From NCBI GenBank assembly GCA_030638385.1, contig DAOWES010000184.1:1-11851 (forward strand): a DNA stretch of 11,851 bases, read 5' to 3'. Both the position numbers and the translations under genes were made by a program. This document shows positions 1-7,379 of the stretch, piece after piece. The notes below the pieces were generated by a model that saw only the letters and a list, made by a program, of their open reading frames with translations, made no database searches and was not told where the DNA came from. Numbering within the stretch: position 1 is the stretch's first letter; each line of letters starts with the position of its first letter. This DNA comes from Candidatus Cloacimonadota bacterium (GTDB lineage Bacteria; Cloacimonadota; Cloacimonadia; Cloacimonadales; TCS61).

Positions 1-591
1 TAACTTTCCACATTCCAAAATAGACTCAGCCAAATACTCTGCTTCGCGCTTTTGTTTAATTCCCTCAACTACATGTTTTACAATTTCATCCCATTTACTT
101 TGTGGAATTAGCTCATTGATGCCGGTATCTGCCAGAAGTTCAACTCTTTGTTCCAAAGTAGATACAAAGATAAGAATGCCGGTACGATGCACGGTATTAT
201 ACACTCCACTCTCCACAAAATATCTAAGCGCTCGTTCCTTTACTTTTTGTTGCTTCACTTTTTGGGGTACTATTAATCTATCGATAAAAGACAAATTGCC
301 AATTAAGTAAAAAAACGAAATCACAATAAATGTACTAAATCCATAGAATGCAAGCAGGTAATTGGAATTATAATTCCAAAACATATTACTCAAACAAGTT
401 TCGATTTTTGCCGAAAAAGTCATCATTATCATGAAATATAAAAAGCCCATTATCACAGCAAAAAGTAATTCATGAATTGCATAATCATAGCTTTCCTTAA
501 TAAAGGCAGTTGCAATCTCACCACTTGTTTTGCTCTCAGCTTCTTTCACAGCATCGCTGATTAATTTTTTATCTTTATCTGTTAATTTCAT
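1..591 (-). CDS. TPM-domain membrane protein, C-terminus cut by window edge
   Basis: The frame stays open for 197 codons from the ATG at 591 to the window edge without a stop, so the C-terminus is missing. The N-terminus (about residues 1-37, with the KTSGEIATAF segment) and the part after residue 130 (GILIFVSTLEQRVELLAD, later a WDEIV segment) look like the two halves of a TPM domain (TPM_phosphatase, formerly DUF477). Between them are two hydrophobic stretches, about residues 42-58 and 78-98, so this is probably a membrane-anchored TPM protein. AGGAG lies about five bases before the ATG. It starts 35 bp after lemA on the same strand, and lemA-TPM pairs are common in bacteria. The biochemical role of this subfamily is not established; envelope-associated function is inference. 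Confidence 0.8.
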   Translation of the reverse strand, partial: MKLTDKDKKLISDAVKEAESKTSGEIATAFIKESYDYAIHELLFAVIMGFLYFMIMMTFSAKIETCLSNMFWNYNSNYLLAFYGFSTFIVISFFYLIGNLSFIDRLIVPQKVKQQKVKERALRYFVESGVYNTVHRTGILIFVSTLEQRVELLADTGINELIPQSKWDEIVKHVVEGIKQKREAEYLAESILECGKL

Positions 592-626
592 AAAACTCCT
601 TAAATAAATTATCTTTTTCGTTCTTA

Positions 627-1238
627 CTAAAATTCCACTTTGGGTGCTACATCAGCTCCGGTAGTAGATTTGAAATATTGTTTTTCATTAAAACCAAGCA
701 TATTTGCTAACATAACTCGTGGAAATTGCTTGATATAAGCGTTATAATTTCTAGCAGTTTCATTAAATCTTTTGCGTTCAACCGCAATACGATTTTCAGT
801 TCCTTCCAATTGATCTTGTAATGAAAGGAAATTTTGGTTAGCTTTCAGTTCCGGATATTTTTCCATAACAACCATCAAACGTTGCATCGCTCCGCCCAAA
901 GTGCTTTGGGCTTGTTGAAATTTTTGGAACATAGCAGGATCATTTAATACTTGATCGGAAATATTAAAAGTTCCTCCGGCTTTTGCACGTGCTTCAGTAA
1001 CTGCTGTAAATGTTTCCTTCTCATGGCTGGCATAACCTTTTACTGTATTTACTAAATTTGGGATAAGATCAAAACGGCGTTGATAGACATTCTCCACCTG
1101 ACTCCATTTCTCTTTAACATTTTCATCTAACTTAACCATTGAATTATACGATTTCACACCATAAGAAAACATGGAAATTAGCACTACTACTACAATTGCA
1201 GCAAAAATACCACAACCCATCATAAATTTTTTATTCAT
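627..1238 (-). CDS. lemA: LemA family protein
   Basis: 203 residues, a normal LemA length. One N-terminal membrane helix (about residues 7-27) is followed by a helical domain with the family signature RFDLIPNLVNTVKGYASHE (about residues 50-70), a central AR..A segment, and the typical C-terminus ARNYNAYIKQFP followed by GFNEKQYF and ending APKVEF. The ATG at 1238 was chosen because GGAGG sits five bases upstream; a TTG four codons earlier would lie over that site. The TPM-domain gene follows 35 bp downstream, so the two are probably co-transcribed. LemA proteins are membrane-anchored with the bulk outside the membrane; their function is poorly defined. The family assignment is very secure. 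Confidence 0.95.
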   Translation of the reverse strand: MNKKFMMGCGIFAAIVVVVLISMFSYGVKSYNSMVKLDENVKEKWSQVENVYQRRFDLIPNLVNTVKGYASHEKETFTAVTEARAKAGGTFNISDQVLNDPAMFQKFQQAQSTLGGAMQRLMVVMEKYPELKANQNFLSLQDQLEGTENRIAVERKRFNETARNYNAYIKQFPRVMLANMLGFNEKQYFKSTTGADVAPKVEF

Positions 1239-1243
1239 TATAT

Positions 1244-1248
1244 CCTCC
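1244..1248 (-). promoter_or_regulatory. Ribosome binding site of lemA
   Basis: GGAGG on the minus strand, five bases before the ATG at 1238. It decides the start: the TTG at 1250 would overlap this site and has no site of its own. Confidence 0.8.
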
Positions 1249-1297
1249 AAAATTATTATATTCTAAATTATGTGTTCACTATAAAAATCCTAATCAC

Positions 1298-1342
1298 GTA
1301 AAAAGTTAGGGTAGAGCAAATATGCTTTTGCACTTCTAACTT
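1298..1342 (-). terminator. Candidate intrinsic terminator after the lysine operon
   Basis: On the minus strand, AAGTTAG (1342-1336) pairs with CTAACTT (1309-1303). An inner five-base-pair stem GCAAA/TTTGC lies between them, and the outer arm runs into five Ts. It lies about 90 bp after the stop of the GWxTD gene and before lemA, where a terminator would be expected. The stem is AT-rich and interrupted, so strength is uncertain. Confidence 0.4.
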
Positions 1343-1385
1343 GGGATAATGCCTTATAAATCTTTGGGCTTTATTTTTCCTGATC

Positions 1386-1405
1386 ATCCGTGTTAATTCG
1401 TGGAC
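1386..1405 (+). repeat. Dispersed 10-bp-period repeat, two units
   Basis: Two tandem 10-bp units, ATCCGTGTTA and ATTCGTGGAC, each built on an ATYYGTG core. The same type (ATCTGTGNNN, period 10) occurs at 10835-10862, where the group II intron is inserted. Two separate intergenic copies in one window suggest a dispersed family. No gene covers this stretch. Confidence 0.6.
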
Positions 1406-1430
1406 AAAGACTTTTTATAGTAGACGTAAA

Positions 1431-2054
1431 TTATCGCAAAAAATCGAGATCCATATCACCAAAGTATCTACGCCAATTTACAAAACTAACTTCACTATCA
1501 GATTCACTGTAGATCATGCGTAAATCACCATACGTTTGTAATTCAAAAAAGATAAAAGTCTCATCTCTTTCTCCTCGATATTCCCAGATCTCAAATTTTC
1601 GATTAGCATATCGAATATAGTCAGCATCATTAGCAAAAGCATCTGAGCTAATTCTATATTCTTCAATATCATAAGGAGCGCCATACTTCACATAAATTCT
1701 TCCCATATCCGATTTCCAACCATGTTTCAGGCCCCGCAATTTTTCATCGGCATATACTATTCTTGCTCTTATTTCATCTAGAAATTCATTTTTTTCTGTT
1801 ACCGGATTTGGATCTAAGCTTTTCCAAAAGCGGAGAATATACAAGGAACGCTCTTCATCTTGAAATTTTTTGCACTTTTTACGCTGCGTTCCATTCGTAT
1901 AATATTTTGCTAAAATATATTCATTTTGCAAATCCTCAAATACGCGATTAATTTCTGTGGATTTCGGGTCACTAATTACACTCTTTGGCTTTAAGCTAAT
2001 TGCATTCAAAGAGACCAATATCAGGCTAATTACCAGAAACAATATTTTTTTCAT
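1431..2054 (-). CDS. GWxTD domain-containing exported protein
   Basis: 207 residues with an N-terminal signal peptide (MKK, then a hydrophobic run to about residue 20), so it is probably exported. The domain core is RFWKSLDPNP (about 75-84), then NEF, then GWKSDMGRIYVKYGAP (112-127) and a FEIWEY block near 154-159. This is the GWxTD domain signature, with Ser in place of the usual Thr. The domain is found in Bacteroidetes, Cloacimonadota and related phyla, and its function is unknown. Its ATG shares one base with the kamC stop (TAATG), and GGAGG lies within the last kamC codons, so translation is probably coupled to kamC. Why an exported protein sits in a lysine fermentation operon is not clear; it may simply be a read-through neighbour. 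Confidence 0.85.
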   Translation of the reverse strand: MKKILFLVISLILVSLNAISLKPKSVISDPKSTEINRVFEDLQNEYILAKYYTNGTQRKKCKKFQDEERSLYILRFWKSLDPNPVTEKNEFLDEIRARIVYADEKLRGLKHGWKSDMGRIYVKYGAPYDIEEYRISSDAFANDADYIRYANRKFEIWEYRGERDETFIFFELQTYGDLRMIYSESDSEVSFVNWRRYFGDMDLDFLR

Positions 2055-3673
2055 TATACCTCCGAATTTTCATTATTTAAATAATCTTTTGCTTTTTGAA
2101 TAATATCTGATTCAATTCCTAAAATTGCCGCTATTATTAATGCTGCATGTGGCGGCTCAGCTCCGGGATCTACTTTTTCAAGAGAATAATTCATATATTT
2201 ATGTAACTCTTCTAATCTACTTTGGAGATTATTCTCATAGCTTAATTTTCCAATATTTTCTTTCGAAATTCCCACAATTCGATAGTGATTTGCTTCAATG
2301 AGCTTGGCCGGTTGGGTGAAATGAGTGGCAGAATATACTACCGCTTCTTTGCCAATAAAGCTTTTCAGTACTGCTGATGAGAATGCTTCTCCCTCCAAAG
2401 GATTTGTCCCACGCGCAAATTCATCTAACAAAAATAATCCTGCTCCCGGTTTGTTCATTGCCTCGTTTACAGCTACAACTTCCGAACCAAAACTGCTCAA
2501 GTCCATTCGGCTCGATTCAATTCCGCTGAAAAAGATAAAGTCAAAAAGAGGTAGATTGGCTTCTTTACAAGGAAGAGGAATAGCTTTTGATGCCATATAA
2601 ATAAACTGTCCGAGAGTTTTCAATACAGTTGTTTTACCACCCATATTGGCTCCGGTAAGAACATTTATATTTTTCAACACCTCTATATCTATTGGTTGAT
2701 ATTTTAAATTTTTTTTCGCCAATTCTATTTGAATTGGCAGGTTGATTGATCCTTTAATAGTAAACTTCTTCTCGTTATTTATTTGCGGGATTACGCCTGA
2801 AATCTTATTGCCAAAAATAGCCTTTATCAAGGCAAGATCAAATTGCCCAATCTCACTTATAGCGACAGTAAGATCCTGACAATAAACAGAAATCACTTTG
2901 GTTATTTCTATACGAATAGCTTTCTCAGCCAGATCCAATTCTTGTTCTTTAGCTTCGAGCTCTGTCTCTATTTCCAGTAGTTTGGGTGATTTTCTTATCT
3001 TGTAACTATTATTAGCAAAATTTTCTGATTCCAAACTGAAATGACTACTTTTTTGCAACTTCTCATTTAACTGGTGATTGTATCTTGAAACAACTATTCT
3101 ATCTTCTAATTTATCTACTTCCAGCTCTTGTTTTGCTATTTCAAAGATAGATTCAAGCTCATAGTTGCGCTTAAGTTTCCAATCTGCAATAATCTCTTTC
3201 AATTTCGCATAATTGCTCGAATAGAGTTTACTTAGGTGAAAACTCGGAGATTTTTGACCATCTATATCAAGGTAAGTAAAGAGTTCTGAAAAATCCGGTA
3301 TTTGATGAATATGAGAAAGTTCTTCCTTATCCAAAAGCTCTTTGATGATCGCAGAGAAATAGATAAAATTTTTAATTTCATAGATTTCATAAAGCTCCAA
3401 AAGGTGGAGTGATTTTGCTTTTAAAATTGTTTGATCGATCTGTTCTAAATGTTTAAGGGCGCCGGTTGCGATTTCTTGGAAATTATAGTCTTTTTGCAGG
3501 CTTTGCATCAACTCTTGGATAATTTGATATTTACGCTTCAGAGCTAATTCCGTACCGGTAACAAAAGGTTTCTCGGCTTTTGCACAAGCTCTCCCGATGG
3601 AAGAAATTGGCACAATCATTTCATCAATTTTTTGTAAATTTATTGCTTGATAAGATAGTTTATCTATTAACAT
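2054..3673 (-). CDS. kamC: MutS-like ATPase, lysine 5,6-aminomutase reactivase KamC
   Basis: 539 residues. The C-terminal half is a MutS-type ABC ATPase domain: Walker A GANMGGKTT (341-349), a signature region around SSFGSE (393-398), Walker B FLLDEF with D417/E418, and an ATHF switch histidine near 451. The N-terminal half is helical and coiled-coil-like (charged stretch about 160-265) and lacks the mismatch-recognition domain of true MutS, which is also much longer (about 850 residues). MutS-related proteins of this size beside kamA in lysine-fermenting bacteria are annotated KamC, thought to work with KamB in exchanging damaged B12 in lysine 5,6-aminomutase. The start has AGGTG upstream and lies 17 bp after kamB. 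Identity rests on family resemblance plus context; the precise reactivase role is known from the family, not shown here. Confidence 0.85.
   Translation of the reverse strand: MLIDKLSYQAINLQKIDEMIVPISSIGRACAKAEKPFVTGTELALKRKYQIIQELMQSLQKDYNFQEIATGALKHLEQIDQTILKAKSLHLLELYEIYEIKNFIYFSAIIKELLDKEELSHIHQIPDFSELFTYLDIDGQKSPSFHLSKLYSSNYAKLKEIIADWKLKRNYELESIFEIAKQELEVDKLEDRIVVSRYNHQLNEKLQKSSHFSLESENFANNSYKIRKSPKLLEIETELEAKEQELDLAEKAIRIEITKVISVYCQDLTVAISEIGQFDLALIKAIFGNKISGVIPQINNEKKFTIKGSINLPIQIELAKKNLKYQPIDIEVLKNINVLTGANMGGKTTVLKTLGQFIYMASKAIPLPCKEANLPLFDFIFFSGIESSRMDLSSFGSEVVAVNEAMNKPGAGLFLLDEFARGTNPLEGEAFSSAVLKSFIGKEAVVYSATHFTQPAKLIEANHYRIVGISKENIGKLSYENNLQSRLEELHKYMNYSLEKVDPGAEPPHAALIIAAILGIESDIIQKAKDYLNNENSEV
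2059..2063 (-). promoter_or_regulatory. Ribosome binding site inside the kamC end
   Basis: GGAGG on the minus strand, four bases before the GWxTD start, embedded in the final codons of kamC. Together with the TAATG stop/start overlap it points to translational coupling. Confidence 0.75.
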
Positions 3674-3690
3674 TTTTTCACCTAAAATTA

Positions 3691-4674
3691 TTATATTTCA
3701 GAAACATCCACCACGGCGATATCTTTAAAATCTTTACGCACTTCAGCCCGTAAAATATCGCTATCAAGATGATTCCCGTTTACTGCATAACTATTGAGCG
3801 CAATGCCGTCAATCGTAATTTTATTTAAAACAGTTGTTCGGGCAAAGATATTTTCTAATTGGGCAAAATCTAGCTGGAGATGAAGCGGATGCTTGAATAC
3901 TAAGTTGCAATTTGAGATCAAGTTTTTCAGAGTGGCATAAGAGCGGCTTGTAAATGCTTTGGGGAAATAGATCCATTCTGCTTCTGAAATATTAGATAAT
4001 TTCAGTAGCTCTTTTTCATTATTCAAAATCGAGCTCAAATTACTTACAATAGTGTTATTCTGCGTTCGATAGCATATTTTCGTATCATCTGAAATGTTGT
4101 AATCTGCTTGTTTAAGATTTGATAATAAAACTAATCTGCCCAACTCTTTTCGCAAATCGGAAAGTTTGCCGAAAACAGGGCTGGCCACCACCACCAAAGA
4201 TCCTATTTTGGGTGAAAGAGCTACCGATTTTCTATCTAATGAACCATCGATGAAAATATGTTTGGCTCCATTCTCTAAGATAAATTCAGCTAATTCAAGC
4301 TGCTCTTTGGCTGTTGCCGGTCCCACAATTTCTGTGTTTAACGATTCTAATGCTTTTACCAGCCATAACCTTTGCCCGCCTGCAAAGTAAGGTAGTTTTG
4401 CAATGACTTCCAGTTTGGCAGAATTGGCACTGATAACATTGGCGAAAGTAGAAAAAAAACAGTCGGTAGGCACCATGACTTTTGGTTTTGAGTGCCCACC
4501 GACCAAATCTATATTTTCTCCATCTCTGCCGGTTGTAATTATTCCTAATTTTTGTTTTGGAAAATTTCCAACCAACCAATTTAGAAAAGTTGTTTTTCCA
4601 GCATTTTTTGATAATCCCACAACTGCCGTAATCTTATCGGTAGAATTTATTTTATCTAATAAACGCTGTTTCAT
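3691..4674 (-). CDS. kamB: P-loop protein, lysine 5,6-aminomutase reactivase subunit KamB
   Basis: 327 residues. A Walker-A-like loop GLSKNAGKTT (20-29) follows a short beta strand (ITAVVG), as in P-loop NTPases. A second hydrophobic strand, HIFIDGSLDR (about 138-147), could carry the Walker B acidic residue, and LVVVASPVFG (about 159-168) is another core strand. The C-terminal part has no motif I recognise. Its place between kamA and the MutS-like kamC matches the known kamB-kamC pair of lysine fermenters. It is cytoplasmic, with no signal peptide. AGGAA lies about eight bases before the ATG. The gap to kamA is 59 bp and contains a small hairpin. Without the context the only safe call would be P-loop NTPase. 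Confidence 0.8.
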   Translation of the reverse strand: MKQRLLDKINSTDKITAVVGLSKNAGKTTFLNWLVGNFPKQKLGIITTGRDGENIDLVGGHSKPKVMVPTDCFFSTFANVISANSAKLEVIAKLPYFAGGQRLWLVKALESLNTEIVGPATAKEQLELAEFILENGAKHIFIDGSLDRKSVALSPKIGSLVVVASPVFGKLSDLRKELGRLVLLSNLKQADYNISDDTKICYRTQNNTIVSNLSSILNNEKELLKLSNISEAEWIYFPKAFTSRSYATLKNLISNCNLVFKHPLHLQLDFAQLENIFARTTVLNKITIDGIALNSYAVNGNHLDSDILRAEVRKDFKDIAVVDVSEI

Positions 4675-4693
4675 TAATTTTATTCCTTTTGAA

Positions 4694-4713
4694 TATTTAG
4701 ATTTTTCTAAATA
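4694..4713 (-). promoter_or_regulatory. Small hairpin between kamA and kamB
   Basis: Perfect eight-base-pair inverted repeat TATTTAGA/TCTAAATA with a four-base loop, just upstream of the kamB ribosome binding site. No U-tract follows on the minus strand, so it is not a typical terminator. It may be an RNA-processing or stability element; it is all A/T-rich and could be chance. Confidence 0.35.
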
Positions 4714-4733
4714 AATGAACTTATTAACAGAAT

Positions 4734-5969
4734 TTAGTGTTTTCTTTTGGATCTATTTGTTTCAGGACCAATTGAAACTTTGTCACCTCTGATTAAAGAG
4801 ATTATGCCACCTTGAGATCTGTTTTCTTTTTTCACAGGAGCAGTGTAGTCATTCAGATTATCTTCTTTGAATTCCGGTTCAGTGTAGGTTGCTATTACGC
4901 CTTCATAATTACGCAAGATAACTCTACCCGGAGATTGAGAAATTAGGTATTGAGGTTGAACCGGAATCTTTCCGCCACCTTCCGGAGCATCCACCACAAA
5001 TGTAGGAACTGCCAAGCCGCTGGTGTGACCTCGTAATGATTCGATAATTTCAATTCCTTTGGAAACCTGAGTTCTAAAGTGGCCAATTCCCATTGAAAGG
5101 TCGCATTGATAAAGATAATAAGGTCTAACTCTGTTTTGAAGTAATTTATGAACCAAGTTTTTCATAACATCAATGTTATCATTTATTCCTCTTAAAAGAA
5201 CTGATTGATTATTTACTACTATTCCGTTTTCAGTCAATTTTGCCAAAGCTGCCGAAGCTTCTGGGGTCATCTCATTCGCATGATTGAAGTGAGTGTTCAG
5301 CCAAATTGAGGGATATTTTTTTAGAACAGTAATAAGCTCATCTGTAATTCTTTGTGGCATTACCACAGGAGTACGAGAACCAATTCGCACAATTTGCACG
5401 TGCTCAATTGCAGTAATCTTGCCTAATATTTCATCAACTTTTTCATCTGATAGTGTGAGCGGATCTCCACCGGAAATTACCACGTCACGCACTTGAGGAG
5501 TGTTTCGAATGTATTCGATAGCTTTATCGATTCTCTCCATTGACATTGGAGCATCTGTTTCGCCGGCCAGACGACGACGCGTACAGTGGCGGCAATACAT
5601 GGCACATTGATCTGTAACCAGAAGTAGAACTCTATCAGGATATCTGTGAGTTAGGCCGGGTGTAGGAGAATCTGTATCTTCATGAAGGGGATCATTCATA
5701 TCGGTAGGATTTATATGCTGCTCCATAATACGGGGAACGGCTTGCAAACGAACCGGATCTTTGGGATTATTTGGTTCTATAATGGAAAGATAGTAGGGCG
5801 TGATTGCTGTTCTAAAAGGGAATTTATTTGATTTTAGAACTTCTTCCTCTTCATCGGTTAATGTGAGGTATTTTTTTAATTCTTCTAATGAAGTAATTCT
5901 GTTTTTTAATTGCCAATGCCAATCGTTCCAGTCTTTAGCAGGAACGGAATTCTTAATTTCATTAATCAT
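4734..5969 (-). CDS. kamA: L-lysine 2,3-aminomutase (radical SAM, PLP)
   Basis: 411 residues, the usual KamA size. It interconverts L-lysine and beta-lysine, the first step of lysine fermentation, in the cytoplasm. The radical SAM cluster CAMYCRHC has C122, C126 and C129; SGGDP (166-170) is the SAM-binding GGD motif. K334 in EGGGK is the PLP lysine, and D290 and D327 match the two aspartates that bind the substrate side-chain amine (293 and 330 in the Clostridium subterminale enzyme, numbering from memory; a constant offset of three fits). The C-terminal tail lacks the CxCxxC zinc-site cysteines of that enzyme, and the position of its Cys268 is Asn265 here. GGAG precedes the ATG. It is second in the operon, after a hairpin downstream of kdd. 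Confidence 0.95.
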   Translation of the reverse strand: MINEIKNSVPAKDWNDWHWQLKNRITSLEELKKYLTLTDEEEEVLKSNKFPFRTAITPYYLSIIEPNNPKDPVRLQAVPRIMEQHINPTDMNDPLHEDTDSPTPGLTHRYPDRVLLLVTDQCAMYCRHCTRRRLAGETDAPMSMERIDKAIEYIRNTPQVRDVVISGGDPLTLSDEKVDEILGKITAIEHVQIVRIGSRTPVVMPQRITDELITVLKKYPSIWLNTHFNHANEMTPEASAALAKLTENGIVVNNQSVLLRGINDNIDVMKNLVHKLLQNRVRPYYLYQCDLSMGIGHFRTQVSKGIEIIESLRGHTSGLAVPTFVVDAPEGGGKIPVQPQYLISQSPGRVILRNYEGVIATYTEPEFKEDNLNDYTAPVKKENRSQGGIISLIRGDKVSIGPETNRSKRKH

Positions 5970-5980
5970 AAATTGTCTCC

Positions 5981-6022
5981 TAAAAATAAAAGGTAGGATA
6001 ATTCTAAAAAACTATCCTACCT
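5981..6022 (-). terminator. Hairpin with U-tract between kdd and kamA (attenuator-like)
   Basis: On the minus strand a perfect ten-base-pair stem AGGTAGGATA/TATCCTACCT with a 12-base loop is followed directly by TTTTATTTTTA. That is the form of an intrinsic terminator, placed 10 bp after the kdd stop. The kamA ribosome binding site comes straight after the U-tract, so partial termination or 3'-end processing could set the kdd to kamA ratio. Confidence 0.7.
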
Positions 6023-6032
6023 GAGTAATAAG

Positions 6033-7091
6033 TTAGTCAGTATATCTTTCTTTGAAGATCTTCATTAATTCTTTATTTCTCTTAAGAAGATCGATAGAAA
6101 TCATTGCGTGATTGTGAGCATATCCATTTCCTAAAATCATATCTATATCCGCTCCGATGCCTTCTGCACCCAAAGCTGCTTTTGTAAATGAAGTAGCCAT
6201 TGAGAAGAAATAAACAATGCCACGATCTTTACAAGCCATGATTGTTCCCATTTCTGTGTTATCTACATTAACAACGTTAATAACAACATCTGCCATTTCG
6301 CCATTGGTAGCTTCTTTTATCATCTCTTCCACAGCGATGGCATCGGTTGCATCTGCAATCACAACTTCATCACAGCCGGTATCGATACAGGTTTGAACAT
6401 CTTCTGCATTGAGAACCAAGCCGACAACTTTACCGGAAACACCGGCACGTTCTTTGGCTACGGCGTTGCAAAGAACACCTGATTTTCCGTTTGCACCCAA
6501 GATGACAACATTGTCACCGGGTTTCACCAAACGTTCTACCTGAGCCGGAGCTCCGGCAACATCCAATACGGAAAGAGCTAAGTTGATATCCATATCATCA
6601 GGAAGTTTTGCATAAATTCCGGAACTAAAGAGAATCGCTTCTCCTTCTATCTCTGCTTGATCTTTATTAAGTAAAACTCTTTTTACTTTTTTAACTTTTA
6701 GCGGTGTGAGTGAAAGTGAAACTAAAGTAGCAACTTTATCACCAACTTTTACTTCATCTTTCATTTCAAAATTTGGGCCAAGTGCTTTAACTGTTCCGAT
6801 AAGCATTCCGCCTGAGCCTGTGTCTTCGTTTTTGTGTTTACCGGTTCTTTCAGTAAGGTCGATGATGTGATCTGCAAATGCTTTTTCTAAATCTGCATGA
6901 CCTTGAGCTTCCAGTTTATTTTTAATCTGATGAAATGAAGCTGAATCGATGTTAAGACGAATAACATCAATAAGCATCTCATTGTCCCAGATTTCTGTCA
7001 TATTGTTGTCTACAACTCTTGCCGGTTGAGGTAAAACTCCTTTGGGCTCGATTACTCGATGCGTGCCATATCTGCTTCCACCTGTTTTCAT
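6033..7091 (-). CDS. kdd: L-erythro-3,5-diaminohexanoate dehydrogenase
   Basis: 352 residues, full length. Kdd oxidises L-erythro-3,5-diaminohexanoate to 3-keto-5-aminohexanoate with NAD(P), the step after the two aminomutases in lysine fermentation. The N-terminus GGSRYGTHRVIEPKGVLPQP is highly characteristic of Kdd. The middle part is an alcohol-dehydrogenase-like beta domain (about 95-185), followed by a nucleotide-binding fold with VVILGANGKSG (195-205). GGAGG lies seven bases before the ATG. It is the first gene of the leftward operon, with a candidate promoter 44-70 bp upstream. kce and kal, which act next in the pathway, are not in the window. Confidence 0.95.
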   Translation of the reverse strand: MKTGGSRYGTHRVIEPKGVLPQPARVVDNNMTEIWDNEMLIDVIRLNIDSASFHQIKNKLEAQGHADLEKAFADHIIDLTERTGKHKNEDTGSGGMLIGTVKALGPNFEMKDEVKVGDKVATLVSLSLTPLKVKKVKRVLLNKDQAEIEGEAILFSSGIYAKLPDDMDINLALSVLDVAGAPAQVERLVKPGDNVVILGANGKSGVLCNAVAKERAGVSGKVVGLVLNAEDVQTCIDTGCDEVVIADATDAIAVEEMIKEATNGEMADVVINVVNVDNTEMGTIMACKDRGIVYFFSMATSFTKAALGAEGIGADIDMILGNGYAHNHAMISIDLLKRNKELMKIFKERYTD

Positions 7092-7134
7092 ATTTATTCC
7101 TCCAGGGCATACTTTTTTTGATTATTTTTTTCCA

Positions 7135-7161
7135 AATTTAATATACTTTAAATTATGTCAA
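7135..7161 (-). promoter_or_regulatory. Candidate promoter of kdd operon
   Basis: On the minus strand a perfect TTGACA (7161-7156) is followed after 15 bases by TAAATT (7140-7135). The -35 is consensus, but the spacer is short and the -10 matches only four of six, so this is tentative. Surrounding DNA is very AT-rich. Confidence 0.35.
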
Positions 7162-7301
7162 TATTAATAGCTTAGGGCTAAAACAGATACAAATTGGCTT
7201 AATTTGAAAATAAATTTTGTTGGAAAAGCTTAAATGAGATAATCATTATTCAACCGATAAATTTAGCTAAAAATCAGCTTCGTTTATGAAGATTTTTTTG
7301 T

Positions 7302-7331
7302 TTGAATTAAATTTTCGTTTGCTACTATAAT
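7302..7331 (+). promoter_or_regulatory. Candidate sigma-70-type promoter of the MATE gene
   Basis: TTGAAT (7302-7307) and a perfect TATAAT (7326-7331) are separated by 18 bases. Transcription would begin near 7338, giving a leader of about 40 nt to the ATG at 7380. Only the -10 is at consensus. Confidence 0.5.
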
Positions 7332-7364
7332 TGACACAAAAATCCAACTAAAAATCTTTACTCT

Positions 7365-7370
7365 GAGGAG
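7365..7370 (+). promoter_or_regulatory. Ribosome binding site of the MATE gene
   Basis: GAGGAG lies nine bases before the ATG at 7380. A second ATG at 7375 is closer to it but opens an eight-codon out-of-frame ORF that overlaps the real start, which could slightly reduce expression. Confidence 0.7.
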
Positions 7371-7379
7371 ATAAATGAA

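Noticed and set aside
1239..1250. TTG start for lemA four codons upstream
   Set aside because: It would lie over the GGAGG that serves the ATG at 1238, and the extra residues are not part of the family.
1255..1260. TATAAT on the minus strand before lemA as a promoter -10
   Set aside because: Transcription would begin inside the lemA ribosome binding site, leaving too short a leader; no good -35 is seen.
2054..3673. DNA mismatch repair MutS or MutS2
   Set aside because: Only the ATPase half matches. The mismatch-recognition domain is missing, there is no Smr domain, length is 539 residues, and the neighbours are kamA and kamB.
4295..4579. Open frame of 94 codons on the minus strand inside kamB
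   Set aside because: It lies in another frame within kamB, has a basic/Cys-rich composition with no motif, and no ribosome binding site.
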